Positions 17,926 to 30,011 of a stretch of 64,000 bases of DNA are shown piece after piece. Each line of letters starts with the position of its first letter. The stretch's first letter is position 1. Source of the DNA: Jannaschia sp. W003 (GTDB lineage Bacteria > Pseudomonadota > Alphaproteobacteria > Rhodobacterales > Rhodobacteraceae); the NCBI RefSeq assembly GCF_025144335.1, contig NZ_CP083539.1, forward strand, positions 993,501-1,057,500. The letters are read 5' to 3'. The notes under the pieces are model-generated. The model did no database searches. It was not told where the DNA came from and saw nothing but the letters and a program-made list of their open reading frames with translations. Position numbers and translations under genes: made by a program.

Positions 17926-17998
17926 GCCGCTGTAGCTCAGCTGGTAGAGCACGTCATTCGTAATGATGGGGTCGGGGGTTCGAGTCCCTTCAGCGGCA
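17926..17998 (+). tRNA. tRNA-Thr (anticodon CGT), island attachment site
   Basis: The sequence forms a full cloverleaf: acceptor GCCGCTG/CAGCGGC, D-arm, anticodon stem CGTCA/TGATG with loop TTCGTAA (anticodon CGT) and TPC stem GGGGG/CCCTT with loop TTCGAGT (two G-T pairs). The CCA is only partly encoded (acc then g). The 3' end (from 17986) is the left copy of a 20-bp direct repeat whose second copy ends the genomic island at 60100-60119. The island DNA begins immediately downstream but leaves the tRNA gene intact. Confidence 0.96.
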
Positions 17999-18005
17999 CC
18001 GCCTT
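17986..18005 (+). repeat. attL: left 20-bp direct repeat
   Basis: The sequence cccttcagcggcaccgcctt covers the 3' end of tRNA-Thr plus seven following bases. It is identical to the copy at 60100-60119, and the sequences on both sides of the repeat differ between the two sites. Confidence 0.92.
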
Positions 18006-18035
18006 ATCAGTCTAAGCCCATGTAAGTACTGATAA
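18004..18035. repeat. Inverted repeat next to attL
   Basis: The arms ttatcagt (18004-18011) and actgataa (18028-18035) are perfect inverted copies separated by 16 bases, starting inside attL. This could be an integrase or excisionase arm site, or a weak terminator for the tRNA gene. About 20 bases further right, ccatccacctttccatccacc (18056-18076) resembles a sequence just upstream of the integrase start. No gene was found from 18006 to about 18180. Confidence 0.4.
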
Positions 18036-18181
18036 TTGTGACTGTTCGTCAGATCCCATCCACCTTTCCATCCACCTGCTCGAATCCCGGTAAGGCAGTA
18101 TGCGTCGCGCCCTCTCTTGTTGTGATAGGCGCTGTTGTACGAAGCGTTTGAATGCCGGTGATCCCCTCTCCCCGCCTGATG

Positions 18182-19060
18182 TCAGTCGACCGGCTGCGTG
18201 GCGGCGATGCCCAGGGCAGTGAAGCGGTTAGGAATGGCGATGCGGATCTGGAGCTCGGCGGTCTGACGGTCGAAATCGCGGGCAGCGAGCCTCTTCCCCA
18301 GATGCTTGACGTAGCTCATCTTGGTTTCGACGCGACTTCGGCTGCGGCAGCCACCCCAGCGGCGCCAGATCGTCCGACCGAGACGCTTGATGGCACGCAG
18401 GGCCTCGTTCCTCGCCTCCGCCCTGGGGTTGTCCTCTTACATGGTTTGGCATTGCGGCCCGGTGGGATGATCGAGTCAGCGCCCCGATCCGCGATGGCAT
18501 CGCAGCAAGCGCGACCCTCATGGGCTCCGTCGGCGGTGACGGGTGCGATCGGCTCGCTTTCGGGGATCTGATCGAGCAGGCTCAGCAGCATGGGCGCGCC
18601 AACGGCGTCGCTCCCAGTGATCTCCCCCGCTCGAATTCTGAGGTCGGCTCATCGATAGCGAGGTGAACCTTGCGCCAGACGCGCCGCTCAACTCCAACAT
18701 GCCTGCGGCGTGCCATTCGCCCTCGCCCTCGCCCTCGCCCCGGACCTTGATGCCCGTGCTGTCCACAAGCAGGTGCAGCGGCCCGCCCGAGCCCCGGTAG
18801 GGCAGTTGCAATGCCAACTTCTTCTGCCGCCGGCAGAGCGTCGAGAAGTCCGGCACCGGCCAGTCGAGCCCCGCCAGCTTCAGTAGGCTCGCCGCGAAGC
18901 CCGTCGCCAGGCGCAGCGGCAGTCCGAACAAAACATTCATAATCAGGTAGGCTTGGATCACCTGGGCATTGCCCGCCGAATGGGCTTCCCGAACTGGGAT
19001 AGAACGTTTCGCGCATAGCGCGCGTGATAGGCAAATCGGCCCAATGGCCGGCCTTCAACA
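18182..19060 (-). pseudogene. IS5-family transposase relic
   Basis: Read on the minus strand in several frames, this is a decayed IS5-group transposase: AYLIMNVLFGLPLRLATGF, LDWPVPDFSTLCRRQKKL, GPLHLLVDSTGIKVRGEGE, RRVWRKVHLAIDE, then ITADGA-like VTADGAHEGRACCDAIADRG with IIPPGRNAKPCK, and the terminal RIAIPNRFTALGI before the stop at 18182. At least three frameshifts and an early stop (near 18955) break it, and a short tandem expansion (EGEGEGEGE) lies near the catalytic Asp region. It cannot encode an active enzyme. A second IS5 C-terminal scrap lies at about 55040-55130. Confidence 0.85.
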
Positions 19061-19111
19061 TTCCACGGGACCAACGCGGTTTTGTCTCGGATCGATGTTC
19101 GGTGCACTGTC

Positions 19112-22100
19112 ATGCATATGGACGGGGTCGACCATTACCAGGCCAGTGAAACAGGGTTGCTCGGCCGGTGCTTATCGGTCGATCTCGAAGTCGATCCCTC
19201 GACGGCGCAGGTCTTCGCGCTCGCGGCTGTCGGAGGCGGTGACGCACCCGCTCTGGTCTCGCGGCGCGGGCGCCTCGATGAGGCACTGGACCGGCTGGAG
19301 GAGCAAGCCGCCACGGCCGCACATCTGATCGGCCACAACGTTCTGCGGCACGACCTCGCGCACCTGACCGCCGCGCGGCCGCGGCTATACGCACTGGCCG
19401 ACGCGCCGATCGACACGCTGTGGCTCAACCCGCTGGCCTTCCCGCGCAATCCCTACCACCGGTTGGTGAAGCACTATCAGGATGGGCGGCTCCTTTCGGG
19501 CGCCGTCAACGACCCGGAGCGCGACGCGCGGCTGGTCTTCGAGGTGCTTGAGAACCAGATCGAGGCGTTGCGGGCTATGGCCGCCGAGGATCCGGACGCG
19601 GTCGCGGCCTACCATTTCCTTTGTACGCTTGGCGATCGGGCAGGGGGCTTCGATGCGGTGTTCCGCGAAGTTCGGGGCGCCGCACGCCCATCCATCGCCG
19701 CCGCGGCCGATGCCGTTGAGCGTCTTCTGGTCGGCCGGGCCTGCATGCCGGTTGTAACGTCGGTCGGTTCCCAGATGGAGGACACCGAGCGCGGCTGGCC
19801 GCTCGCTTATGCGCTGTCCTGGATCCGGGTCGCGGGCGGGGACTCGGTCATGCCGCCGTGGGTGCGGATGCAGTTCCCGGAGGCGGCGCGATTGGTCCGC
19901 CAGTTGCGCGACACCTCCTGCAGCGACCCCGCCTGCGCCTGGTGCCGGGAGACTGCCAACCCCGTCGCGGCGCTCTCCCGCTGGTTCGGCTTTCCCGCCT
20001 TCCGCCCGGAGCCCGCGGATGAGACCGGCCGACCGTTGCAGGAGCGGATTGTCGATGACGGGCTCAGGGGGCGCAGCCTTCTTGGGATCCTTCCGACGGG
20101 GACAGGCAAGTCCGTCTGCTACCAGATTCCCGCGCTCTCGAAGTTCGACCGGACCGGCGCGCTGACGGTGGTGATCTCGCCACTGGTCGCGCTGATGGCC
20201 GACCAGGTCGCGGGGATGGAACGGGCGGGCATCAGCTCGGCCGTCACCGTCAACGGGATGCTGTCCATGCCGGAACGGCAGGAGGCGCTAGACCGCGTGC
20301 GGCTGGGCGAGGCGGCGATGCTGATCATCTCGCCGGAGCAGCTGCGCTCGGTTTCCGTCCGCTCGGTGCTCAAGCAGCGCGAGGTCGGGCTCTGGGTGCT
20401 GGACGAGGCGCATTGCGTATCGAAGTGGGGTCACGACTTCCGGCCCGATTACCGCTATGTCGGCCGCTTCATCCGCGAGTTCTCGGGCGACGAGAACCCC
20501 GCGCCGGTGATCTGCCTGACGGCCACAGCGAAGCCCGATGTGATCCGCGACATCCGCGATCACTTCCAGAGCCGGCTGGGCGTAGACCTGACGCTGCTCG
20601 ATGGTGGAGCAAGCCGGACGAATCTCAGTTTCGACGTGCGCGAGACGGGGAAGGCGACGAAGCTTGCCGACATCCTCGACGCCGTCGAGGCGGGGCTGCC
20701 CGCCGAGGGGGCCTCGGGTGCCGTGGTCTACTGCTCCACCCGCGGCGAGACGGAGCGGGTCGCGGCCTTCCTCACTGAGCGCGGAATGGCGGCGGCGCAC
20801 TTCCACGCGGGGATGACGCCGGAGGAGAAGACCCAGGTGCAGGAGGCATTCCGCGTAGGCGAGCTGCGCGTGATCGCGGCGACGAACGCCTTCGGGATGG
20901 GGGTCGACAAGCCGGACGTGCGGCTGGTGGTCCATGCCGACATCCCGGGCTCGCTGGAGAACTACCTCCAGGAGGCGGGCCGGGCAGGGCGTGACCGCGA
21001 TCCCGCCAATTGCGTGTTGCTCTACTCCAGGGACGACGTGGAGCGGCAGTTCTCGCTTACCGCCCGTTCGCGTCTAGCGCGCCACGAGATCGGTGCGATC
21101 CTGCGGGCGCTCAGGGGCATCGACGACCGGACCCGGCGCTCCGGCACGGTCGTGGCCACCTCCGGCGAGATCGTCCGCGCCGAGACTGACCGGGAGTTCG
21201 TGCGTGATGAGGCGACCGACGACACGCGGGTCAAAACAGCCGTCTCCTGGCTGGAGGAGGCGAAGCTCGTCTCTCGTGAGGAGAATCGCGTCCAGGTCTT
21301 CCCCTCCTCGCTGCTCGTCCGTTCCATCGAGGAAGCGGAACGGTCGCTCGGCGCGGCCGGGCTGACGGGGGCGCGGCGCAAGGCGCTGCTCGGCATCGTG
21401 CGCCACTTGATGAATGCGCCGCCCGACCAAGGTGTCAGCACCGACGAGCTGAGCGGCGCGAGCGGGCTGACGCCAAGCAAACTCGCGAAGGCGATGTCGG
21501 ACTTGGAGACGCTGGGGCTAGCGCGCAACGACATGGCCGTGACGGTCTTCGTGCATGTCGCCGTGGAGGACCGCTCGATCGTCCGCCTCGGTGCCGCTTC
21601 GGCTCTGGAGATGGCGCTGCTCACCGCCATGCGCGAGGCGGCGCCGGATGCGGGGACGGAGGGCCTACCGCTGCATCTGGCTGAGGCCTGCCAGCAGCTG
21701 CGGGACGGAGGCCATGTGGGTGCACGCCCCGACGTGATCGAAAAACTCCTACGCGGTATGGTCCGCGATGGGCGCGACGAGGACGGGGGCACCGGTAACC
21801 TGCGCCTGCGAAAGGCGTCGCGCAACGTGCTGAGCGTGCATCTGCTGCGTTCCTGGGACGTGCTCGAGCGGACCGCCGCGCTGCGCCGCCAGGCGGCGGA
21901 GCTTCTTCTGGCGCACCTGACGGGCAAGCTCGACCAGGGCGCGCGGGGCAAGGACCTTCAAGTCGAGACGACCTACGGCGACATGCTTGCTGCGCTGAAC
22001 GGGGATGCGCTGCTGAAGGCCTCTGGCGTGCGCGACTTAGGAAAGCTGATGGGCCGCACCCTGCTCTGGCTGCACGAGCAGGGCGTCGTGACGTTGGGCA

Positions 22101-24283
22101 AGGGACTCACGGTCTTCCGGCCCGCAATCACCGTCCACGTCAACCCCGAGACCCGCCGCCAAGGCTTCACCCAGGAGCACTTCCGCCCCCTAGAGGAGCA
22201 CTACGAGGAGCAGACCATCCAGACCCATGTCATGGCCGCCTATGCGGAGCGGGGGCTGGGCGACATGGGCGAGGCGGCGCGGCTGTCGGCCGACTATTTC
22301 GCGATGGAGCGCGACGCCTTCCTCAAGCACTGGCTGCCTGGCCGCGGTCCGGAGCTGCGGCGGCGTACGACCAGCGCGTCCTACAAGACAATCGTTGAAG
22401 CGTTGGGCAACCGCATCCAGCAGGAGATCGTCGCAGACGATCGCGAGCAGACCAACGTGCTGGTCCTGGCCGGCCCCGGCTCCGGTAAGACGCGTGTGCT
22501 GGTCCACCGCATCGCCTACCTGCTGCGCGTGCGCCGCGAGGACCCGCGCGGCATCCTCGTGCTTAGCTATAACCGCCACGCGGCGGCCGAGATCCGCGCC
22601 CGCCTCCGCCATCTGATCGGCGACGACGCCCGCGGCGTGACGGTCTCGACCTGTCATTCGCTCGCCATGCGGCTTGTCGGTGCGAGCTTCGCGGGTGAGG
22701 GGGCGGAGACGGGCGACTTCGACAAGGTCGTGATGGACGCGGTGCACTTGCTCGAAGGCGAGGGGTTGAGCCGCACTGAGGCCGAGGCGCAGCGCGACGC
22801 GCTGATGGAGGGCTACCGCTGGATTTTGGTGGACGAGTACCAAGACATCGGGCCCGAGGAATACGCGCTCATCGCCGCCGTCGCTGGCCGCTCCCTGGAG
22901 GACCCGGACCGCAAGCTGAGCCTCTTCGCCGTGGGCGACGACGACCAGAACATCTACGCCTTCGCAGGCGCCTCGGTCGATTACATCCGCCGCTTCGAGG
23001 CGGACTACCGCGCGCGGCCGTCCTTCCTCGTCGAAAACTACCGCTCGACCGGCGCCATCGTGGCTGCGTCCAACGCTGTGATCGCGGGCGCGCCGGGACG
23101 CATGAAGGTCGACCACGCGATCACCGTGAACGCGGCCCGCGCGAAGGACCCGCCCGGTGGGGCCATGGCTGAGGTCGATCCGGTGGGCCAGGGCCGCGTG
23201 CAGCGGCTCGACTGTCCGCCGGACGCCACCGCCCACGCTGTCGCCGCGGTGGAGGAACTGGTGCGCCTGTCGCGGCTCGACCCCGACTTCCGCTGGGACC
23301 GTTGCGCGATCATCGCGCGCGAGTGGAAGCGCTTGGCCCCGGCCCGCGCCCACGCGGAGACGCTGGGCATCAAGGTGGAGATGGCCAACGAGGAGCTGCC
23401 GCCCGTCTGGCGTCTGCGCGAGACGCAGGCGTTGGTCGAGGAGCTGCGAAAGGACCGGGGCGCGATGCTGACCGTGCAGGACCTGCTCGACCGGCTGAAT
23501 GCGCAGCCGCCCAGCCGCTGGATCGACCTTCTGGCCGAGGGCATTGCGGACCTCGCCCGCGAACTGGGCACGGCTGCCATGCCAGCCCCGGACGTGGTTG
23601 AGTGGCTCGCCGAATGGGCCCGCGACACACGCGGCGAGCAGCGCGGCCTGCTACTCACCACCGCCCACCGAGCCAAGGGCCTCCAGTTCGACCACGTCGT
23701 TGTGCTCGACGGCGGTTGGCACAAGACGTCGAAGAGCGAGGACGCCGACGCCCCCCGCCGCCTGTTCTACGTCGCGATGACCCGCGCGCGCCGGACGCTC
23801 GCAGCGACCACCTCGGGGCCGCATAGGTTCCTCGACGGGGTGGAGGGACTGCTACCTCGGAAAGCGGCGACTGAGACGGCAGAGCCGGCGACGGCCGAGC
23901 GAACCTACCAGATGCCCGCACTGAGGGCGGTCGATCTGTCCTATGCAGGTCGACTGCGTGATGGCCATCCGCTCCACGCCGCCGTGACGGAAGCCCGCAT
24001 CGGCGATGCGCTCCGGCTGCAGCATCGCGACGATCGCTGGCAGATCCTCGATGCGAAGGGTCGGCTGCTCGGCCGCATGGCCCGGATCTGGGTACCGCCC
24101 GAGGGCGCGGGGATCGCCCAAGCCACCGTCGGCGCCATCGTGCGATGGCGCAAAGTCGACAACGAGGCACAGTACCAGGATGCGATCCGGCGCGACGCTT
24201 GGGAAACTGTCCTGCCGGAAATCACCTTCGACGCGTACGCAGTCACGCGCGACGGCAGGTCGTCGTCTTTGGAGGCTGGATGA
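19112..24283 (+). CDS. Exonuclease-RecQ-UvrD triple-domain helicase
   Basis: This 1,723-residue protein fuses three modules. (1) Residues about 15-165 look like a DEDD-type 3'-5' exonuclease: LSVDLEVDPS, LIGHNVLRHDLAHL and a final NDPERDARLVFEVL. (2) Residues about 320-730 are a RecQ-type helicase: Walker A LPTGTGKSVCYQ, LDEAHCVSKWGHDFRPDYR, CLTATAKPDV and the motif VI region QEAGRAGRDRDPANC. (3) Residues about 1100-1570 are a UvrD/Rep-type helicase: Walker A LAGPGSGKTRVLVHRI, VDEYQDIGPEEY, GDDDQNIYAFAGAS, TTAHRAKGLQFDHVVV and RLFYVAMTRARRTL. The middle region (about 740-1090) has winged-helix-like stretches. ATG 19112 is chosen; ATG 19118 or TTG 19082 are possible. It converges on the neighbouring restriction-like genes and is likely a DNA defence or repair enzyme. 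Confidence 0.9.
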   Translation: MHMDGVDHYQASETGLLGRCLSVDLEVDPSTAQVFALAAVGGGDAPALVSRRGRLDEALDRLEEQAATAAHLIGHNVLRHDLAHLTAARPRLYALADAPIDTLWLNPLAFPRNPYHRLVKHYQDGRLLSGAVNDPERDARLVFEVLENQIEALRAMAAEDPDAVAAYHFLCTLGDRAGGFDAVFREVRGAARPSIAAAADAVERLLVGRACMPVVTSVGSQMEDTERGWPLAYALSWIRVAGGDSVMPPWVRMQFPEAARLVRQLRDTSCSDPACAWCRETANPVAALSRWFGFPAFRPEPADETGRPLQERIVDDGLRGRSLLGILPTGTGKSVCYQIPALSKFDRTGALTVVISPLVALMADQVAGMERAGISSAVTVNGMLSMPERQEALDRVRLGEAAMLIISPEQLRSVSVRSVLKQREVGLWVLDEAHCVSKWGHDFRPDYRYVGRFIREFSGDENPAPVICLTATAKPDVIRDIRDHFQSRLGVDLTLLDGGASRTNLSFDVRETGKATKLADILDAVEAGLPAEGASGAVVYCSTRGETERVAAFLTERGMAAAHFHAGMTPEEKTQVQEAFRVGELRVIAATNAFGMGVDKPDVRLVVHADIPGSLENYLQEAGRAGRDRDPANCVLLYSRDDVERQFSLTARSRLARHEIGAILRALRGIDDRTRRSGTVVATSGEIVRAETDREFVRDEATDDTRVKTAVSWLEEAKLVSREENRVQVFPSSLLVRSIEEAERSLGAAGLTGARRKALLGIVRHLMNAPPDQGVSTDELSGASGLTPSKLAKAMSDLETLGLARNDMAVTVFVHVAVEDRSIVRLGAASALEMALLTAMREAAPDAGTEGLPLHLAEACQQLRDGGHVGARPDVIEKLLRGMVRDGRDEDGGTGNLRLRKASRNVLSVHLLRSWDVLERTAALRRQAAELLLAHLTGKLDQGARGKDLQVETTYGDMLAALNGDALLKASGVRDLGKLMGRTLLWLHEQGVVTLGKGLTVFRPAITVHVNPETRRQGFTQEHFRPLEEHYEEQTIQTHVMAAYAERGLGDMGEAARLSADYFAMERDAFLKHWLPGRGPELRRRTTSASYKTIVEALGNRIQQEIVADDREQTNVLVLAGPGSGKTRVLVHRIAYLLRVRREDPRGILVLSYNRHAAAEIRARLRHLIGDDARGVTVSTCHSLAMRLVGASFAGEGAETGDFDKVVMDAVHLLEGEGLSRTEAEAQRDALMEGYRWILVDEYQDIGPEEYALIAAVAGRSLEDPDRKLSLFAVGDDDQNIYAFAGASVDYIRRFEADYRARPSFLVENYRSTGAIVAASNAVIAGAPGRMKVDHAITVNAARAKDPPGGAMAEVDPVGQGRVQRLDCPPDATAHAVAAVEELVRLSRLDPDFRWDRCAIIAREWKRLAPARAHAETLGIKVEMANEELPPVWRLRETQALVEELRKDRGAMLTVQDLLDRLNAQPPSRWIDLLAEGIADLARELGTAAMPAPDVVEWLAEWARDTRGEQRGLLLTTAHRAKGLQFDHVVVLDGGWHKTSKSEDADAPRRLFYVAMTRARRTLAATTSGPHRFLDGVEGLLPRKAATETAEPATAERTYQMPALRAVDLSYAGRLRDGHPLHAAVTEARIGDALRLQHRDDRWQILDAKGRLLGRMARIWVPPEGAGIAQATVGAIVRWRKVDNEAQYQDAIRRDAWETVLPEITFDAYAVTRDGRSSSLEAG

Positions 24284-24390
24284 TCGGCCCCCTTTCTCGA
24301 GTACCCGAAGTCGACCGTAGCCATGTGTCCGAAAACGCCGGTATGTGCGACAGATGGCTAGTTGTGCGACGGACGAGTTGATGGAGACCA

Positions 24391-25350
24391 TCAGACCGTG
24401 ATCGTCGACCGCGCGACGCCGGGCACGCCATAGAAGACGGCGAGTACGTCGTCCTGCTTACCTGTGAAGAACTCGCCGCCTTGGGAAGTCTCACGCTTCG
24501 CCAAACGCGCCTTCAGGTCCGTCTCCGCATTGAGGGCGGACGCGCCGTCGGGGTAGGGGGCCGAGGTGACCTCTATCTTCCATCGTGCGGTCGCCGATGG
24601 CGGGAAGCCGGCGTTCAGTTCCGTCAAGCGCCGCTTGGGGTCGTTGGTCATGCCGACCTTCACCAGAACGGCGTCGTGCTTCAGCCCGGCACGGGGGCCG
24701 AGCAGCATGCGCGCATCGCCATCAAAGGTTGCGACGTAGAGCCTATGCTCCCCATCCCGCCGATCCGACGAGACCGATCCGAAAGCTAGCGGAACGCCGC
24801 GCGAGGGGATGAAGTGCTCGCGCAGCGGTGCATCGTTCAGCGCGGTGGCGGGGAGGGGCGGTTCGCCCCAAACAGGGAGCTCGGTTACTGGTAACTGGAG
24901 AAGACGGTCGACGTCGGCAGAAGCCAGCGGCTCGCTCCAAGCGGCGATCGCACGAGCCCGTTCGGGCCGGTACGTTTCAGGGGCGACGTAGCGTATGTCG
25001 ATCTGGCGATCGATCCGCCAAGCACGCCGAACGGGGATCGCGAAGGTCCACTTCTCGGCCCAGCCATGCTCGGCCTTGCGGTGCAGCGCCTGAGGAGAGC
25101 ACTTGTCGCGGTCCATGATCGCGATGGGGTCGACTTGCAGCAGGCCGAGCGCTTGGCGGCGTTGGTCCGGACGGGTGTCGGTAGTATCGGTCCCGTAAAT
25201 TAGGAACAGGTCGCCGGGGGAGGCCTTGCCCAGCATGTTCTGGCGCGCGGCCTCCTTCGTCCAGCCGCAGTAGCCGTCCTCTGCCGGATCAAACCCAAAG
25301 AAGGAACGGAGCCAAATGGTCGGGATCATGGTCGACGTTTCATCCATCAT
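24391..25350 (-). CDS. GIY-YIG (T5orf172-like) protein with N-terminal PUA-like region
   Basis: The protein (about 319 residues) has an N-terminal region reading TIWLRSFFGFDPAEDGYCGWT and GDLFLIYGTDT...ALGLLQVDPIAI, similar in style to EVE/ASCH-like base-binding domains, and a C-terminal GIY-YIG superfamily region of the T5orf172 type (RLYVATFDGD, VLVKVGMTNDPKRRLTELNAG, the Glu in LNAETDLKARL and GGEFFTG). A nuclease acting on modified or foreign DNA is plausible but not shown. Several in-frame starts exist (GTG 25365, ATG 25350, 25347, 25329). It is separated from the restriction-like operon only by IS scars and has the same orientation. Confidence 0.68.
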   Translation of the reverse strand: MMDETSTMIPTIWLRSFFGFDPAEDGYCGWTKEAARQNMLGKASPGDLFLIYGTDTTDTRPDQRRQALGLLQVDPIAIMDRDKCSPQALHRKAEHGWAEKWTFAIPVRRAWRIDRQIDIRYVAPETYRPERARAIAAWSEPLASADVDRLLQLPVTELPVWGEPPLPATALNDAPLREHFIPSRGVPLAFGSVSSDRRDGEHRLYVATFDGDARMLLGPRAGLKHDAVLVKVGMTNDPKRRLTELNAGFPPSATARWKIEVTSAPYPDGASALNAETDLKARLAKRETSQGGEFFTGKQDDVLAVFYGVPGVARSTITV

Positions 25351-25461
25351 CTCGCCACTCGTCACTGGCCCCCATTAGGTGGTCCGGTTGCAATGTTAGG
25401 TCATGAGGCCCTCCTGCGCCATAGGTGACGGGATGCGGAGCGCAGCGGAGCCGGATGGCAC

Positions 25462-25668
25462 TCATGGCGCTTCAGCTTTTGATGGAGCAAGTGTTTTTGG
25501 CGCCGGTGGCCGGTATCCGAGCGCCAAGCGGGGGCGCACGGTGTTGTGGGTACGGCGCCACGCGCCGATCAGGATGCGGGCCTAGGCAAGGGTGTAGAAC
25601 ACCTCCCGATTCAGCAGCTCGTCACGCAGCTTGCCGTTGAACGACTCGTTGTAGCCGTTCTCCCATGG
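25462..25668 (-). pseudogene. IS3-family OrfB C-terminal fragment
   Basis: On the minus strand this reads [20 protein letters not shown] followed by REVFYTLA, an internal stop, then ARILIGAWRRTHNTVRPRLA, LGYRPPAPKT and a stop. This is the conserved C-terminus of IS3-group OrfB integrases, including the last catalytic Glu in NGKLRDE-type context. The N-terminal part, OrfA and the terminal repeats are missing, so it is a dead fragment. Confidence 0.85.
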
Positions 25669-25817
25669 GCTTCCGGGCGAAGACCGAGCTGTGGCATCGG
25701 TTGCTTACCCATTACCTGCCGCTTTATCTTCCCGAGGCCGAGCGGTTCCGCGGCAATTCTCGCAGCGACTGGTTTCTGGCCTTTCTCGAAGCCTTCCCGA
25801 CGCCCTCCACGATCCAG
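25665..25817 (+). pseudogene. IS110-family transposase internal fragment
   Basis: On the plus strand the sequence reads [20 protein letters not shown], then PEAERFRGNSRSDWFLAFLEAFPTPSTI, the internal region of IS110-group transposases. It directly abuts the IS3 scrap and ends about 40 bases before the helicase stop. Nothing else of the element remains. The rest of the 25351-25854 interval holds only these scars. Confidence 0.7.
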
Positions 25818-25854
25818 CCGAACCGCTCCTCAATCGTGCGGTTGCGGGCTTCCA

Positions 25855-28436
<2,582 letters not shown>

Positions 28437-28440
<4 letters not shown>

Positions 28441-30011
28441 CCTGAAAACTCCATCGTCCGTATCATCTCATCAATAAAATCCGTCTCTTCAGTGGTCAGA
28501 CCGTACCGCTTGAACAACTTGTCATCATTCCAATCCTCTTGCTCAGCAATGTCCGGCACAAAAGTAAAAACATCTGCCTTGTTGTCTTGAGTGATTTTTC
28601 TCAGAGAAACAAGGAAACGAAAGAACTTCGTGCGCATATAATTGGCTGATGCTATGGCGGACTTTTTACTGTCATGAGTGGACGCAACTAGATACGTTTC
28701 CGTACAAGCTTCTCCTGGGCCTGCAATTATAGGACCGCGCTTGTCCCAAATGGGTAGAGGGTAGGTTTCATTACCATCTGTTGCCCTCCCCACAAAAACC
28801 TTCCAGCAATTGATCCAGTCTTTTCTCGCAGGAATTTCTGATCGAGAAACCCAAGTGATTTTACCTGAGGAATGTAGCTTTATCGACTTTGTCGCAGACT
28901 TTCCCCTTGCTCCGTAAAAGTTTGTTGGAAGTCCAAATGGTTTACGAGCGGAGACATGCTGTCCGAAGCTTCCCTCCCCAAACGCACAAACTTTGCGGAG
29001 TATCGACACCGCCTCGTTTCTTCTAACGAAGACATCGAACTCATCCAATGGGCGAGAGACGGATGGCCTCTCGACACCTCCTCGCTCAATTGTCAAAACA
29101 TCACAGTCTCCCTTGCTGTCCCTGTCCCAGAGAAAGTAGCTGACTCCACCATTTAAGTTAACACTTGGGAATGCGTCCCGCTCGACAATATAGTCGACAA
29201 TCTTTCTCAGTCTTCGATCTGAAAGCATTTTCTTCCGAAACTCGTCCAAGCCTTTCCCTCCTACAAACCATCGTGACGGCGTGACCATCACGAGATATGC
29301 CGGGTCAAGAGACTGTGCTTGTTGAACGAACTTATGGTATATTGGAGTAGCACTTGCTGATTTACTCGCGTCAGCAAGTTGATATGGCGGGTTCCCAATA
29401 ATCACGTCGAACTGCATATCGTTTCCAAACATCTCGGCGACCCGGGCCTTGATGTCGTCGGTGTGGATGAAGGTATAGGCATGGGTCTCGGCCTCCTCGC
29501 CGCGGTCGAGCGTTCCCTTGCTGGCACCGCAGTACTTGCACTTGTCGTTGACCCAAGTGTGCTCGGCGCGCTCGAACCAGATGTTGCCGGCATCGTCCGA
29601 AAAGCCGTTGGCAATCGAATGCTCGCCGCTGGCGTGCTTGGAGCAGTAGAGGCTCCGGCGCGCGAGAAGGGCGGTCAACTGTGTAATCCCGATACCGAAC
29701 ACCTGCTTGGTCAGGATGTGATCGACACGCTGCTGTAGATCGGGGATCTCATCTTTCAGACCGTCCTGGAGCCGCTTCGTGATCTCGCGGAGGAACACCC
29801 CCGACTTGGTGAACGGATCCAGGAACCGGACCGAGCTGTCAGCCCAGATATTCGCCCCTTCGTTGCCCGCAGCCCAAGCCTCCGCCAGCGTGTCGAGCAT
29901 CCGATTGGCGAACTCGGGCGGTGTGAAGACCTCGTCGTTGGAAAGGTTGGCGATGCAGGACAAGACGTCCGGGTTGGCCCCGCGCAGCGTGAACCCAGCT
30001 TGTTCGGTCAT
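28437..30011 (-). CDS. Eco57I-type N6-adenine DNA methyltransferase subunit
   Basis: The 524-residue protein has the SAM-binding segment FLDPFTKSGVFLREI (63-77) and the catalytic DVIIGNPPY (202-210; NPPY 207-210), typical of Eco57I-type methyltransferases. A CKYCG pair at 158-162 may bind zinc. The C-terminal 300 residues, the likely target-recognition region, are encoded by DNA that is clearly AT-richer than the N-terminal part; the change falls close to the NPPY codons. It overlaps both neighbours as ATGA, so the three genes are translationally coupled. Confidence 0.9.

Noticed and set aside
14482..17952. Very long minus-strand open frame opposite the mitofilin-like and HemY-like genes
   Set aside because: It lies entirely opposite well-supported genes and its product is Gly/Arg/Val/His-rich without domains, as expected for an antisense shadow in high-GC DNA.
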